Shown piece after piece: positions 8,989 through 18,795 of a stretch of 64,000 nucleotides of DNA. Below the pieces are notes generated by a model, which did no database searches, was not told the origin of the DNA, and saw only the letters and a list, made by a program, of their open reading frames with translations. Position numbers and translations under genes: made by a program. The first letter of the stretch is position 1. Every line of letters begins with the position of its first letter. Origin of the DNA: an uncultured Prevotella sp. (GTDB taxonomy: Bacteria > Bacteroidota > Bacteroidia > Bacteroidales > Bacteroidaceae); the NCBI GenBank assembly GCA_945869265.1, contig CAMBOI010000011.1, forward strand, positions 1-64,000, in the 5' to 3' direction.

Positions 8989-9225
8989 ATGGGAAAGAGT
9001 AGATTAGACAGAATCGTTAGGATTATCGGTATAATTGCTATAATAACCTACATTACACATAGGTTTTTTGACTTCCCAAATGCTATCGCAACAACAGCAT
9101 TAAGCGTGTGGGGATTATGCATAATCTACAAGCTAACCAAATGGAAGGAAAACAAGACATCTGACAACTACTATAATGTCTTGATACTGATTCTTATTTT
9201 TGCAGTAATATTCTTAGGACTATAA
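8989..9225 (+). CDS. Small two-helix membrane protein
   Basis: Unrecognised 78-aa protein. A basic N-terminus (MGKSRLDR) precedes a hydrophobic segment at about residues 10-24 and more apolar sequence at 28-45. A Lys-rich loop (KWKENK) follows, and a very hydrophobic segment (about 62-78) runs to the C-terminus, so two or three membrane helices are likely. It lies between dtd and the MazG-like gene, 13 nt after the first and directly abutting the second (stop codon followed at once by the next ATG), so the three are probably co-transcribed and translationally linked. No function can be given. Confidence 0.75.
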   Translation: MGKSRLDRIVRIIGIIAIITYITHRFFDFPNAIATTALSVWGLCIIYKLTKWKENKTSDNYYNVLILILIFAVIFLGL

Positions 9226-9567
9226 ATGGAAAACAAGGAGATTACAATTCGCGAAGCCCAGAAGATGGTGGACGACTGGATAAAGACCTACGGCGTGCGC
9301 TATTTCTCAGAGCTGACGAACATGACAGTGCTCACAGAAGAGGTGGGCGAACTGGCGAGAATAATGGCGAGAAAGTATGGCGACCAAAGCTTCAAGGAAG
9401 GCGAAAAGCATGACCTTGGCGACGAGATGGCCGACGTGCTATGGGTGCTGATGTGCCTCGCCAACCAAACTGGCGTTGACCTAACCGAGGCTTTGAAAAA
9501 AAACATCGAAAAGAAGACAACGAGAGACAAGAATAGACATATAAATAATAATAAGTTGACAAGTTAA
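9226..9567 (+). CDS. MazG-like nucleotide pyrophosphohydrolase
   Basis: A 113-aa all-alpha NTP pyrophosphohydrolase of the MazG-like superfamily, which removes pyrophosphate from (d)NTPs, often non-canonical ones. The metal-binding pattern is present: EEVGELARIMARK gives the first acidic pair and DLGDEMADVLWVL the second (EExxE...ExxD). The short single-domain length is that of the MazG-like/iMazG group rather than two-domain E. coli MazG. It starts on the base after the stop codon of the small membrane protein and precedes deoC by 24 nt. The exact substrate cannot be read from sequence. Confidence 0.88.
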   Translation: MENKEITIREAQKMVDDWIKTYGVRYFSELTNMTVLTEEVGELARIMARKYGDQSFKEGEKHDLGDEMADVLWVLMCLANQTGVDLTEALKKNIEKKTTRDKNRHINNNKLTS

Positions 9568-9577
9568 CTCGTCAACT
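9554..9577. repeat. 24-bp near-perfect palindrome at the mazG-like stop codon
   Basis: AGTTGAC and GTCAACT are the outer arms and AGTTAACT the centre, with a single mismatch pair. It covers the stop codon of the MazG-like gene and lies 15 nt before deoC. It lacks a T-run on the plus strand, so it is more likely a repeat or protein site than an intrinsic terminator. Confidence 0.55.
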
Positions 9578-9591
9578 AAAAACAAGAATTT

Positions 9592-10524
9592 ATGAGTGAA
9601 AATTGCAATTGCGGTCATCACCATGACCATGAGGAAAAGCCTCTCAACAAATACGAGCAGGCACTGAGTAAGTATCGTACAAACATCTCGGATGAGGAAG
9701 TGCGCAACGCTGTGAAGCAAATCATCGCGGAAAAAGTACATGAGAACGACAATCTCGAAGTGAAGAAATTCTTGATGGGAAGCGTGGAACTCACAACCCT
9801 CAAAACAACAGATTCCGAGGAAAGTGTTCTCGCCTTCACTGAGAAAGTCAACCAGTTTGACGAGGTCTACCCTGACCTACCCCACGTGGCTACCATTTGT
9901 GTATATCCTTGCTTCGCCAAGACAGTAAGCGAATCATTAGAGGTGGATGGCGTGGAGATAGCGTGCGTTTCGGGAAGTTTCCCTTCGTCTCAGGCACTTA
10001 TTGAGGTGAAGGTGGCAGAGACAGCTTTGGCTATAAAAGACGGCGCCACAGAGATTGATATCGTGATGCCAGTTGGTAAATTCCTTAGCGGTGACTACGA
10101 AGGCGTGGCAGACGAGATTAACGAACTCAAGGAGGTATGCGGTGAACATAAGATGAAGGTAATACTTGAAACCGGTTGCCTAAAGACACCCGAGAACATC
10201 AAGAAGGCATCAATCATCGCTATGTATGCTGGAGCCGACTATATAAAGACATCAACTGGCAAACTCGAACCGGCTGCTACACCCGAGGCTGCATACGTGA
10301 TGTGTCAGGCTATCAAGGAATACTATGAAGAAACGGGCGTACAGATTGGTTTTAAGCCCGCTGGAGGCATTAACTCGGTGATGGACGCACTAATCTACTA
10401 TACAATCGTAAAAGAGGTTCTGGGCGAAAAATGGCTCACCAACGAATGGTTGAGATTAGGAACAAGCAGATTAGCTAACATGCTACTGAGTGAAATAATC
10501 GGTGAAGAAACAAAATTCTTCTAA
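9592..10524 (+). CDS. deoC: Deoxyribose-phosphate aldolase
   Basis: Class I aldolase (310 aa) that splits 2-deoxyribose-5-phosphate into acetaldehyde and glyceraldehyde-3-phosphate in deoxynucleoside catabolism. The TIM-barrel core starts near residue 80. EIDIVMPVGKFLSG, KVILETGCL and ADYIKTSTGKL, with the Schiff-base Lys in YIKTSTG, are diagnostic. It is longer than the roughly 220-260 aa usual for the family because of an N-terminal extension beginning with CNCGHHHDHEE, a Cys/His-rich run that looks capable of binding metal. The gene is followed by a bidirectional terminator. Confidence 0.93.
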   Translation: MSENCNCGHHHDHEEKPLNKYEQALSKYRTNISDEEVRNAVKQIIAEKVHENDNLEVKKFLMGSVELTTLKTTDSEESVLAFTEKVNQFDEVYPDLPHVATICVYPCFAKTVSESLEVDGVEIACVSGSFPSSQALIEVKVAETALAIKDGATEIDIVMPVGKFLSGDYEGVADEINELKEVCGEHKMKVILETGCLKTPENIKKASIIAMYAGADYIKTSTGKLEPAATPEAAYVMCQAIKEYYEETGVQIGFKPAGGINSVMDALIYYTIVKEVLGEKWLTNEWLRLGTSRLANMLLSEIIGEETKFF

Positions 10525-10531
10525 ACAGAAA

Positions 10532-10558
10532 GAGGCGCATCAGTCGAAGATGCGCCTC
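10532..10558. terminator. Bidirectional terminator between deoC and the polyprenyl synthase
   Basis: GAGGCGCATC and GATGCGCCTC form a perfect 10-bp GC-rich stem with a 7-nt loop, followed by AAATATTATTTTG on the plus strand. It separates two convergent genes. Confidence 0.8.
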
Positions 10559-10563
10559 AAATA

Positions 10564-11541
10564 TTATTTTGTTCTTTGTATAACAAATTCAACATATTTA
10601 TAAAGTGATTCACGTATATATGGATCACTGACATTCTCCGAAATATAAGCATTACAAGAGTCATGTAAATCTGCCATAACTTTTTCGGCATATTCAATAC
10701 CGCCATTGGCTTTGGTGAACTCAACAAGCTGCTTAATCTCCTCTGGGGTTACATCATGGTTCTTCACCTTTCTCGCAATGCTGTACATCTCCTCATTATT
10801 AGTGGAGCGAAGTGCATAAATAACCGGTAAAGTCAACTTTCCTTCTGTCATGTCATTGCCCGTCGGTTTACCTATTTCATCAGAGTCATAATAATCAAAT
10901 ATATCATCTTTAATCTGGAATATTACACCTAATTCATGTCCAAATTTTTTAGCTTTCTCTATTTGTTCCTTTGAAGCATTTGCAGACAATGCACCTATCG
11001 TGCAGCAAGACTCAAACAAAGCAGCTGTCTTTTGTTCAATAACCTTATAATAAAGGTCTTCCGAAATTTCGCAATTTGAGATATTAGACAACTGAAGAAT
11101 CTCACCACTTGCCAATATGCGACCTAACTCTGCAAGGTTTTGTACAATTAAATCATTGTTTGTTAAAGCTACGTTGAGCAGGGCTGTTGAGAGTAGATAA
11201 TCACCTACCAGCACTGCCACCTTATTATTATATTCGGCATTAACCGACTTCTGACCTCTACGTTCCTCACTGTCATCCACAACATCATCATGCACAAGAC
11301 TGGCAGTATGCAATAACTCAAGACCAACAGCAGAATGTTGGGTAACATAAGAAATATTACCGTAATTTTTTGCAATAAGCAAAATCAGCATAGGACGCAT
11401 CTGTTTGCCTGTCCTTTTCTTGATGTGTTCAAGGACAGAAGCAAGGAGACCATTCGAATGTGACAATGCATCATTAAACAACGACGAAAAGTCGTTCAAA
11501 TCTCCCTCAATTGGGTGTTTTATGATAGATAAATAATCCAT
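10564..11541 (-). CDS. Polyprenyl diphosphate synthase (octaprenyl-type)
   Basis: Trans-prenyltransferase (325 aa) that extends farnesyl diphosphate with isopentenyl diphosphate, probably to make the menaquinone side chain. The first aspartate-rich motif is seen in HDDVVDD with the downstream basic pair (SEERRGQ), and the second in KDDIFDYYDSD. GKQMRPMLILL near the N-terminus is the substrate-binding region. The length fits IspB-like long-chain enzymes. It stands alone on the minus strand, divergent from polA, with a -7-like TAATTTTG read on the minus strand at 11565-11558. The chain length of the product is not decidable here. Confidence 0.92.
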   Translation of the reverse strand: MDYLSIIKHPIEGDLNDFSSLFNDALSHSNGLLASVLEHIKKRTGKQMRPMLILLIAKNYGNISYVTQHSAVGLELLHTASLVHDDVVDDSEERRGQKSVNAEYNNKVAVLVGDYLLSTALLNVALTNNDLIVQNLAELGRILASGEILQLSNISNCEISEDLYYKVIEQKTAALFESCCTIGALSANASKEQIEKAKKFGHELGVIFQIKDDIFDYYDSDEIGKPTGNDMTEGKLTLPVIYALRSTNNEEMYSIARKVKNHDVTPEEIKQLVEFTKANGGIEYAEKVMADLHDSCNAYISENVSDPYIRESLYKYVEFVIQRTK

Positions 11542-11617
11542 TTACAGAATTTTGTGACAAAATTAGTGAAAAAATCTCAGACTTGAGAAATTTTTTAGTA
11601 ATTTTACACGCAAAATA

Positions 11618-14395
11618 ATGAAGATTATGAATAAATTGTTTCTTTTAGATGCTTATGCACTAATTTATCGTGCATATTACGCATTAATTCGCAACCCGAG
11701 GATCAATTCCAAGGGTATGAACACATCAGCCATAATGGGCTTTGTGAATACCGTAAATGAGGTTCTCGTAAAGGAGAATCCTACCCATATTGCAGTGGCA
11801 TTCGACCCATCAGGTCCTACTTTCAGGCACGAGGAGTATCCTGAGTATAAAGCTCAACGTGAACAATGCCCTGAAGACATTAAGAAGTCAGTACCAATTA
11901 TAAAGAAAATTCTTAATGCTTGGAACATTTGTATACTTGAAGAAAAAGGATATGAAGCCGACGACGTAATAGGCACTGTTGCGTTAAAGGCGGGCGAAAA
12001 TGGATATAAAACATTCATGCTTACTCCAGACAAAGACTATGGACAGTTGGTTAGGGAGAATGTATTTATGTATCGACCGAGGTTTGGGAATGCGGGCTAT
12101 GATGTTATAGGAGTTGAAGACATAAAACAGAAATATGACCTCTCTACCCCACTCCAAGTGATTGACCTTCTAGGATTAATGGGTGACGCATCTGATAATA
12201 TTCCGGGATGTCCAGGAGTTGGTGAAAAGACTGCGGTAAAGTTAATCAAGGAATATGGAAGTATTGAAAACCTTGTGGCAAATACCAATACCCTTAAAGG
12301 TGCAATGAAAAAGAAGGTTGAGGAAAACAAAGACAAGATTGTTTTCTCAAAATACCTCGCAACCATCAAGACTGATGTTCCGATGAACATCGACTTCGAC
12401 AATCTCAAAGTGAAGGAGCCTAACGAGGAAGAATTAAGGAAATTGTTCGACGAACTCGAGTTTAAGACTCTTACGGACAGAATCCTTAAAAAGAATCAAA
12501 AAGTACAAAAGAAAGTAGAACGACAACTCGATTTATTTGCGGATTTACCGACCGACGGGGAAGAAAGCGCAGAATTTTCAAGTTTTGCGAGCCTAAAAGA
12601 CACACCTCATGAATATAAACTTGTTGAGAATGAGGAAGAAATAAGAAAACTCTGTGACTTTTTGATGACAAAAGAAATTCTCAGTTTAGACACGGAGACC
12701 ACTTCTACCAACGCTATCGAGGCAGAATTGGTGGGATTGAGCTTTTCGGTTGAAGAAAACAAGGCTTTCTACGTACCTATTCCAGCAAAACGTGAAGAAG
12801 CCTTGCAGATTGTTAATATCTTTAAACCACTATATGAAAACGAGAAAATTCTGAAAGTTGGGCAGAACATCAAGTATGATCTTGAGGTATTGGCCAACTA
12901 TGATGTCAACCTATCGGGCAAGATGTTCGACACGATGATTGCTCATTATGTCATACAACCCGAGTTGCATCACAACATGGACTATCTTGCGGAGATATAC
13001 CTTAAATATAAAACAATACATATCGACGAACTTATAGGACCGAAGGGCAAAGGGCAGAAGAACATGCGCGACCTGAGTCCCGAGCAGGTGTATGAGTATG
13101 CTGCCGAAGATGCGGACGTGACTCTCAAACTGAAAAACATTCTTGAAAAAGAACTGAAGAAATATGAGGTGGAACATCTGTTCTATGACATCGAAATGCC
13201 ATTGATGCCAGTATTGGCAAGTATGGAGTTAAACGGAGTGAGACTCGACACCGAATCCCTTAAGGAAACGTCAGATGTTTTGACAACAAGAATGAAGTCG
13301 ATTGAACATAAGATATACGAACTGGCAGGTGAGGAATTCAATATCGCCTCACCCAAGCAGGTGGGAGAGGTCTTGTTTGACAAACTGAAGATTGTAGAAA
13401 AAGCAAAGAAGACCAAAACGGGACAATATGTCACTAACGAGGAAGTGCTGCAAGGACTGAAACATAAGCACGAAATCGTAGAAAACATATTGGAGCACAG
13501 AGGATTGAAGAAACTATTGGGCACATACGTGGATGCCCTACCCTCGCTCATCAATCCTCGCACTGGACATATCCACACATCATTCAATCAGACTGTGACA
13601 TCCACGGGACGACTGTCGTCAAGCGACCCCAACCTACAGAACATACCAGTGAGAGGTGAGGACGGAAAGGAAATACGCAAGGCATTCATTCCCGAGCCAG
13701 GTTGTCTGTTCTTTTCAGCAGACTATAGTCAGATTGAACTTCGAGTGATGGCTCATCTGAGCGACGACGATAATATGATTGAGGCATTCCGCGAGGGATA
13801 TGACATTCACGCAGCCACTGCTGCCAAGATATACAAGGAGAATATCGACGAAGTGACGCGCGACCAACGCACAAAGGCAAAGCGCGCCAACTTTGGTATC
13901 ATCTATGGCATCACCGTTTTTGGACTTGCCGAGAGACTTGATATCAGTCGCGACGAGGCTAAACAACTGATTGACGGTTACTTCGAGACATTCCCAAAGG
14001 TGAAGGAATATATGGAAAAAGCCAAGGAGACAGCGCGACAGAAGGAATATGTGGAAACATTGTTCAAGCGCAAAAGATACCTCAAGGACATTAATTCGGG
14101 TAATGCCACCGTACGTGGATTTGCCGAGCGAAATGCCATCAATGCACCTATCCAGGGCACTGCCGCCGACATCATCAAGGTGGCGATGATCAATATCCAC
14201 AACAGATTCAAGCTCGAAGGCATTCGCTCGAAGATGATACTGCAAGTGCACGACGAACTCAACTTCAGTGTTTATCCCAAAGAGAAAGAGAAGGTGGAGA
14301 AAATTGTGCTCGAAGAGATGCAGGGCGCATTCAGCATGAAGGTGCCATTGGTGGCTGATTGCGGTTGGGGAGAGAATTGGCTTGAAGCACATTAA
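11618..14395 (+). CDS. polA: DNA polymerase I
   Basis: Pol I (925 aa) with all three domains. The 5'-3' exonuclease spans about residues 1-290 (GYEADDVIGTVA, GDASDNIPGCPGVGEKTA). The 3'-5' exonuclease lies near 335-510 with its metal residues kept (SLDTETT at D358/E360, GQNIKYDLEVL, YAAEDADVTL), so proofreading should be active. The polymerase domain carries DYSQIELRVMAHLS, KRANFGIIYG and QVHDELNF. It removes RNA primers and fills gaps. A second ATG at 11627 is possible, because the -7-like TAATTTTA (11599-11606) leaves almost no leader for the first ATG. Confidence 0.96.
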   Translation: MKIMNKLFLLDAYALIYRAYYALIRNPRINSKGMNTSAIMGFVNTVNEVLVKENPTHIAVAFDPSGPTFRHEEYPEYKAQREQCPEDIKKSVPIIKKILNAWNICILEEKGYEADDVIGTVALKAGENGYKTFMLTPDKDYGQLVRENVFMYRPRFGNAGYDVIGVEDIKQKYDLSTPLQVIDLLGLMGDASDNIPGCPGVGEKTAVKLIKEYGSIENLVANTNTLKGAMKKKVEENKDKIVFSKYLATIKTDVPMNIDFDNLKVKEPNEEELRKLFDELEFKTLTDRILKKNQKVQKKVERQLDLFADLPTDGEESAEFSSFASLKDTPHEYKLVENEEEIRKLCDFLMTKEILSLDTETTSTNAIEAELVGLSFSVEENKAFYVPIPAKREEALQIVNIFKPLYENEKILKVGQNIKYDLEVLANYDVNLSGKMFDTMIAHYVIQPELHHNMDYLAEIYLKYKTIHIDELIGPKGKGQKNMRDLSPEQVYEYAAEDADVTLKLKNILEKELKKYEVEHLFYDIEMPLMPVLASMELNGVRLDTESLKETSDVLTTRMKSIEHKIYELAGEEFNIASPKQVGEVLFDKLKIVEKAKKTKTGQYVTNEEVLQGLKHKHEIVENILEHRGLKKLLGTYVDALPSLINPRTGHIHTSFNQTVTSTGRLSSSDPNLQNIPVRGEDGKEIRKAFIPEPGCLFFSADYSQIELRVMAHLSDDDNMIEAFREGYDIHAATAAKIYKENIDEVTRDQRTKAKRANFGIIYGITVFGLAERLDISRDEAKQLIDGYFETFPKVKEYMEKAKETARQKEYVETLFKRKRYLKDINSGNATVRGFAERNAINAPIQGTAADIIKVAMINIHNRFKLEGIRSKMILQVHDELNFSVYPKEKEKVEKIVLEEMQGAFSMKVPLVADCGWGENWLEAH

Positions 14396-14432
14396 GAAAT
14401 AAAAAATTAATTAATTAAAAAAATATAAATAC

Positions 14433-14463
14433 TTTGATATATAACAAAAATAGAGTAACTTTG
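14433..14463 (+). promoter_or_regulatory. Promoter of ychF
   Basis: TTTG (14433-14436), a 19-nt spacer and TAACTTTG (14456-14463) match the consensus in full. The ychF start follows 28 nt after the -7 element. Confidence 0.88.
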
Positions 14464-14491
14464 CACACAGAATATAAACGTTTATAAGAAA

Positions 14492-15595
14492 ATGGCATTA
14501 AAATGTGGTATTGTTGGACTCCCAAATGTGGGAAAGTCCACACTTTTCAATTGTCTGTCGAGCGCAAAGGCTCAGGCAGCTAATTTTCCGTTTTGTACTA
14601 TCGAACCCAATGTGGGCGTGATTACAGTACCTGACGAAAGACTTACAAAATTGGCAGAACTGGTACATCCAGGAAGAATAGTGCCCGCAACATGTGAGAT
14701 TGTGGATATCGCCGGACTCGTGAAAGGCGCAAGTAAGGGTGAAGGACTTGGCAACAAGTTTCTTGGCAACATCCGCGAGACAGATGCAATCATACATGTT
14801 CTGCGCTGTTTCGAGGATGACAACATAACCCATGTTGACGGTACGATAGACCCAATACGCGACAAGGAAATCATCGACACAGAACTGCAGTTGAAGGACC
14901 TTGAAACCATCGAGAGCCGACTGGCAAAGCAACAGAAGATTGCAGCCATCGGAAATAACAAGGATGCCAAGGTAGAAGTAGCTGTACTTGAGGCATATAA
15001 GGCTGTATTGGAGCAAGGCAAGAATGCCCGCACTGTGGAGTTTGAGTCGAAGGAGGAACAGGATGCCGCACGCAATCTCTTCCTGCTCACCTCCAAACCT
15101 GTGCTTTATGTATGTAATGTTGACGAGGCTTCTGCCAAAACCGGAAACGAGTTCACCAAGAAAATAGAGGCTCTCGCAGCCGAGGAAGGTGCAGAGGCTA
15201 TGGTGATTGCCGCCAAGACCGAAGAGGATATCGCCGAACTGGAATCATACGAGGACAAGCAGATGTTTCTTGAGGAATTGGGACTTGAGGAAAGTGGTGT
15301 CAACCGACTTATCAAAAAAGCTTACAACCTGCTGAATCTCGAAACATTCATCACTGCCGGAGAGATGGAAGTGAAGGCATGGACATATCACAAAGGATGG
15401 AAGGCTCCGCAGTGCGCGGGTGTTATCCATACCGACTTTGAGAAGGGATTCATCCGTGCCGAGGTGATCAAGTATGAGGATTATATACAATATGGTTCGG
15501 AGGCTGCCGTAAGGGATGCCGGTAAACTTGGCATCGAAGGCAAGGACTACGTTGTGCAGGATGGAGACATCATGCACTTCAGGTTTAATGTATAA
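14492..15595 (+). CDS. ychF: Redox-regulated ATPase YchF (OLA1 family)
   Basis: TRAFAC-class P-loop protein (367 aa) of the Obg family that prefers ATP over GTP and associates with ribosomes and stress responses. GLPNVGKST is the P-loop, [20 protein letters not shown] the switch II region, and the C-terminal TGS-like domain ends in [15 protein letters not shown], the highly conserved family end. Length is standard. It follows a strong promoter, and lgt begins 23 nt after its stop codon, so the two are likely one transcript. Confidence 0.96.
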   Translation: MALKCGIVGLPNVGKSTLFNCLSSAKAQAANFPFCTIEPNVGVITVPDERLTKLAELVHPGRIVPATCEIVDIAGLVKGASKGEGLGNKFLGNIRETDAIIHVLRCFEDDNITHVDGTIDPIRDKEIIDTELQLKDLETIESRLAKQQKIAAIGNNKDAKVEVAVLEAYKAVLEQGKNARTVEFESKEEQDAARNLFLLTSKPVLYVCNVDEASAKTGNEFTKKIEALAAEEGAEAMVIAAKTEEDIAELESYEDKQMFLEELGLEESGVNRLIKKAYNLLNLETFITAGEMEVKAWTYHKGWKAPQCAGVIHTDFEKGFIRAEVIKYEDYIQYGSEAAVRDAGKLGIEGKDYVVQDGDIMHFRFNV

Positions 15596-15618
15596 TATTT
15601 CTTTTCTATGATGTAGTT

Positions 15619-16443
15619 ATGGACTATATACTATACATCAACTGGAACCCGAGTCTCACCACCATTTTCGGATTGAGATGGTACGGACTCTGCTGGCTAT
15701 TAGGTTTGCTTGGAGCTTACCTGATAGTCAAGCGTTTGTACAAGCAACAAGGCATCAAGGCCGAACTCTTTGAACCGCTTTTCTTCTATTGCTTCTTCGG
15801 AGTATTGATAGGAGCGCGACTCGGACATTGCCTGTTCTATCAACCCGACTATTATCTCACCTCGTTCGGTCATTTCGTTGAGATGATTCTCCCCATCCAT
15901 TTCCTCCCCGAAGGCGGTTGGAAATTCACTGGTTATGAAGGACTTGCCAGCCATGGCGGCACACTGGGTCTGATGATTGCACTATGGCTATATGTGCGCA
16001 AAACAAAAGTGGGAATATGGACTGTGCTCGACAATGTGGCAATAGCCACCCCAATTGCGGCATTCTTCATACGTATGGGTAATCTGATGAACTCAGAGAT
16101 TATCGGTAAGGAGACTGATGTACCATGGGCATTCATCTTCGAGCGCGTTGATATGATGCCGCGCCATCCGGGACAGCTGTACGAGGCAATAGCCTATGCC
16201 ATACTACTGTTCATAGGCTTTGCGGTGTATAAGAAATATCCACAGAGAGTGGGCACAGGATTCTATTTCGGACTCTGTCTCACATATATCTTCACAGCCC
16301 GCTTCTTCATCGAATTCACCAAGGAAATACAGGAGGAATTCGAGGCCTCTCTCCCACTCGACATGGGACAACTGCTGAGTATTCCATTCGTGATTATCGG
16401 CATTGTATGTATGTTTGGATACAAAAGAAAACAAGTTAAATAA
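15619..16443 (+). CDS. lgt: Prolipoprotein diacylglyceryl transferase
   Basis: Inner-membrane enzyme (274 aa) that moves diacylglycerol from phosphatidylglycerol to the lipobox Cys of prolipoproteins. Seven hydrophobic helices are apparent. The signature region [13 protein letters not shown] and the upstream [10 protein letters not shown] with its catalytic His are intact, as is [15 protein letters not shown]. It lies between ychF (23 nt) and a GH31 gene (12 nt). Several proteins encoded in the window (the two kinases at 20.8-25.4 kb, one FKBP and the glutaminyl cyclase) have lipoboxes and would be its substrates. Confidence 0.95.
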   Translation: MDYILYINWNPSLTTIFGLRWYGLCWLLGLLGAYLIVKRLYKQQGIKAELFEPLFFYCFFGVLIGARLGHCLFYQPDYYLTSFGHFVEMILPIHFLPEGGWKFTGYEGLASHGGTLGLMIALWLYVRKTKVGIWTVLDNVAIATPIAAFFIRMGNLMNSEIIGKETDVPWAFIFERVDMMPRHPGQLYEAIAYAILLFIGFAVYKKYPQRVGTGFYFGLCLTYIFTARFFIEFTKEIQEEFEASLPLDMGQLLSIPFVIIGIVCMFGYKRKQVK

Positions 16444-16455
16444 AACCTAAGAAGT

Positions 16456-18783
16456 ATGACAACAAAATCAATCATTACTACCCTACTCCTGGCTGCCACG
16501 ATGCACGCTCAGGCACAGATCAAGACCAACGAGGGCATCAGCTATCTGATGAACCAGCCCAAGGACATGTCGGCAGATTTCAGCGATCTTGCCAACACAT
16601 ATTTCTTTGCCGACAGTCTGTCGGATTTCAATGCCCAAAAAGGCGAAGGCAAGGTGAAGTGGAACCGCTATCGCATTGCCCCGCGACAGGCGTTCAATAC
16701 CAATGGTTTCTGGCCTCAGAGACTGCAGATGCTCGACTTCCCCGAAACAGCATACGACAACGATCCCGAACTGAAATTCCAGGTTCGCTTCGTGAGTCCA
16801 CGTACAGTGCGCATCACTATGCTCACCACCCCCATCGAACCGCGTGACAATGATACCGACGACATCATGTTCTGTGGCGTTCCCAAAAACGACAGTAAGT
16901 CATGGAAGATGAGCGAGACCGACAAGACACTCTCCTACTCTTCCGCTTACGGTACAATTGAGATTCAGAAATATCCGTGGCGTATCGTATTGAAAGACAA
17001 GAACGGACGCATACTGACCGAGACACGCACTCTTGGCGACAACGACTCCACACAGGTGAAGATCCTGCCATTCAACTTCATCAAGCGTGGCTCCGACAAT
17101 TCACGAAGCATCAATCCCGTGTTCTCGCTTGCTCCACAAGAGAGAATATACGGATGTGGCGAGTCGTTCACATCACTGAATAAGGTGGGACAGAAGGTAC
17201 AGATATTCGTCACCGACCCGCAAGGACCCGAGACACCAGGGATGTACAAGCCAGTGCCGTTCTATTTCAGTAATCGTGGTTATGGTATCTTCATGCACAC
17301 TTCCGCTCCTGTGACAGCCGATTTCGGCAAGAGTTACATAGGTACGCAGAGTCTGTATATGGGTGACGAGAAGATGGACTTTTTCGTATTCTTCGGCGAA
17401 CCGAAAGACATCCTTAATGAATATACCGAGATCACTGGCAAGAGTCCGATGCTCCCTCTCTGGACATTCGGCACTTGGATGAGCCGTATCACTTATTTCT
17501 CTCAGAAAGAGGGACTTGACATTGCAGCCAACCTGCGCAAATATAAGATTCCGGCAGATGTAATCCATTTCGACACTGGATGGTTTGGTGTGGATTGGCA
17601 ATGCGACTATCAGTTTGCCGCCGACAGATTTGAAGATCCCGTGGCAATGATGAAACAGATGCGCAAGGACGGATTCCATGTCTGTCTGTGGCAACTCCCC
17701 TACTTCACTCCCAAGAACAAGTTCTTTGGCGAATTGCTCGATGGCGATATGGCAGTGAAGAATGCCTGCGGCTCTTCGCCCTACGAGGATGCCGTGCTCG
17801 ACTTGTCGAATCCAAAGACAGTCAACTGGTATCAGCAGAAGATAGCCGGATTGATAAAGCAGGGCGTTGGAGCCATCAAGTGCGACTTTGGCGAGGCTGC
17901 CCCACTCGACGGTTTCTATCATAGCGGCAAAGGCGGACTCTACGAGCATAACCTCTATCCATTGCGCTATAACAAGGCTCTTTGGGAGGCTGTGAAAGCC
18001 AATTCAGCCGACAACGAGGGTGTCATCTGGGCACGCAGTGCATGGGCTGGTTCGCAGCGCTATCCACTTCATTGGGGTGGTGATGCCGCCACAACAAATA
18101 CTGGATTCATTGGTGACCTTCGCGGTGGATTGTCATTCGGACTCAGCGGTTTCTCCTTCTGGAGTCACGATATTGGCGGTTTCGTCACCGAGACTCCCGA
18201 GGATTTGTATCGTCGTTGGTTGCCCTTCGGATTCCTGTCAAGTCATAGCCGTGCGCACGGAGCACCTCCTACAGAACCGTGGCTCATAAGCAAGGGATTG
18301 ACGGATGCCTTCCGCGAGAGTGCCGAGCTAAAATACAAACTCATGCCTTACGTATATGCACAGGCCAAGGACTGCTCTGAGCGTGGCTTGCCAATGGTGC
18401 GCGCCTTGCTCGTCGAGTTCCCCAACGACCCAGGCGCATGGCTTGTGGAGGACGAATATATGTTTGGCTCACAGATTCTCGTGGCTCCATTGCTCGAAAG
18501 CGGAAAGTCGCGAATGTGCTATCTCCCCGAAGGCAAATGGATTGACTATCAGAGCGGTAATGTTTATAATGGCGGTTATCAGACCATCACAACAGGCAAG
18601 ATTCCTTGCGTGATCCTCGTGCGCGACGGCAGTATTATTCCCCATGCCCCATTAGCACAACGCACCGACGAGATACGCTGGGACAAGTTGGAGATGAAGA
18701 CCTATCGCTCGGCATCAAATATCAAGTGCTCAGGCATCTTATTCAAGCCAGGGGATGGGGGAATTAAAGAATTAAAATATTAA
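16456..18783 (+). CDS. Exported glycoside hydrolase family 31 (alpha-xylosidase-like)
   Basis: GH31 enzyme (775 aa) with a signal peptide (cleavage likely at MHA|Q), so periplasmic or surface-exposed. After an N-terminal beta-domain (TPEMYKPVPFYFSNRG-like segment) the TIM barrel begins near residue 330. IKCDFGE gives the nucleophile Asp477, and RYPLHWGGDA gives the acid/base Asp543. These surroundings resemble YicI-type alpha-xylosidases more than alpha-glucosidases, which suggests xyloglucan or isoprimeverose-like substrates, but GH31 specificity is hard to call. It is followed after 12 nt by the 5-alpha-reductase-like gene. The last residues are encoded by an AT-rich ATTAAA-repeat stretch that may be a recent C-terminal change. 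Confidence 0.88.
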   Translation: MTTKSIITTLLLAATMHAQAQIKTNEGISYLMNQPKDMSADFSDLANTYFFADSLSDFNAQKGEGKVKWNRYRIAPRQAFNTNGFWPQRLQMLDFPETAYDNDPELKFQVRFVSPRTVRITMLTTPIEPRDNDTDDIMFCGVPKNDSKSWKMSETDKTLSYSSAYGTIEIQKYPWRIVLKDKNGRILTETRTLGDNDSTQVKILPFNFIKRGSDNSRSINPVFSLAPQERIYGCGESFTSLNKVGQKVQIFVTDPQGPETPGMYKPVPFYFSNRGYGIFMHTSAPVTADFGKSYIGTQSLYMGDEKMDFFVFFGEPKDILNEYTEITGKSPMLPLWTFGTWMSRITYFSQKEGLDIAANLRKYKIPADVIHFDTGWFGVDWQCDYQFAADRFEDPVAMMKQMRKDGFHVCLWQLPYFTPKNKFFGELLDGDMAVKNACGSSPYEDAVLDLSNPKTVNWYQQKIAGLIKQGVGAIKCDFGEAAPLDGFYHSGKGGLYEHNLYPLRYNKALWEAVKANSADNEGVIWARSAWAGSQRYPLHWGGDAATTNTGFIGDLRGGLSFGLSGFSFWSHDIGGFVTETPEDLYRRWLPFGFLSSHSRAHGAPPTEPWLISKGLTDAFRESAELKYKLMPYVYAQAKDCSERGLPMVRALLVEFPNDPGAWLVEDEYMFGSQILVAPLLESGKSRMCYLPEGKWIDYQSGNVYNGGYQTITTGKIPCVILVRDGSIIPHAPLAQRTDEIRWDKLEMKTYRSASNIKCSGILFKPGDGGIKELKY

Positions 18784-18795
18784 AGTTTTATAGGG

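Noticed and set aside
13715..14392. 225-codon open frame antisense to polA
   Set aside because: It overlaps the conserved polymerase domain of polA and has no motifs or ribosome-binding site of its own.
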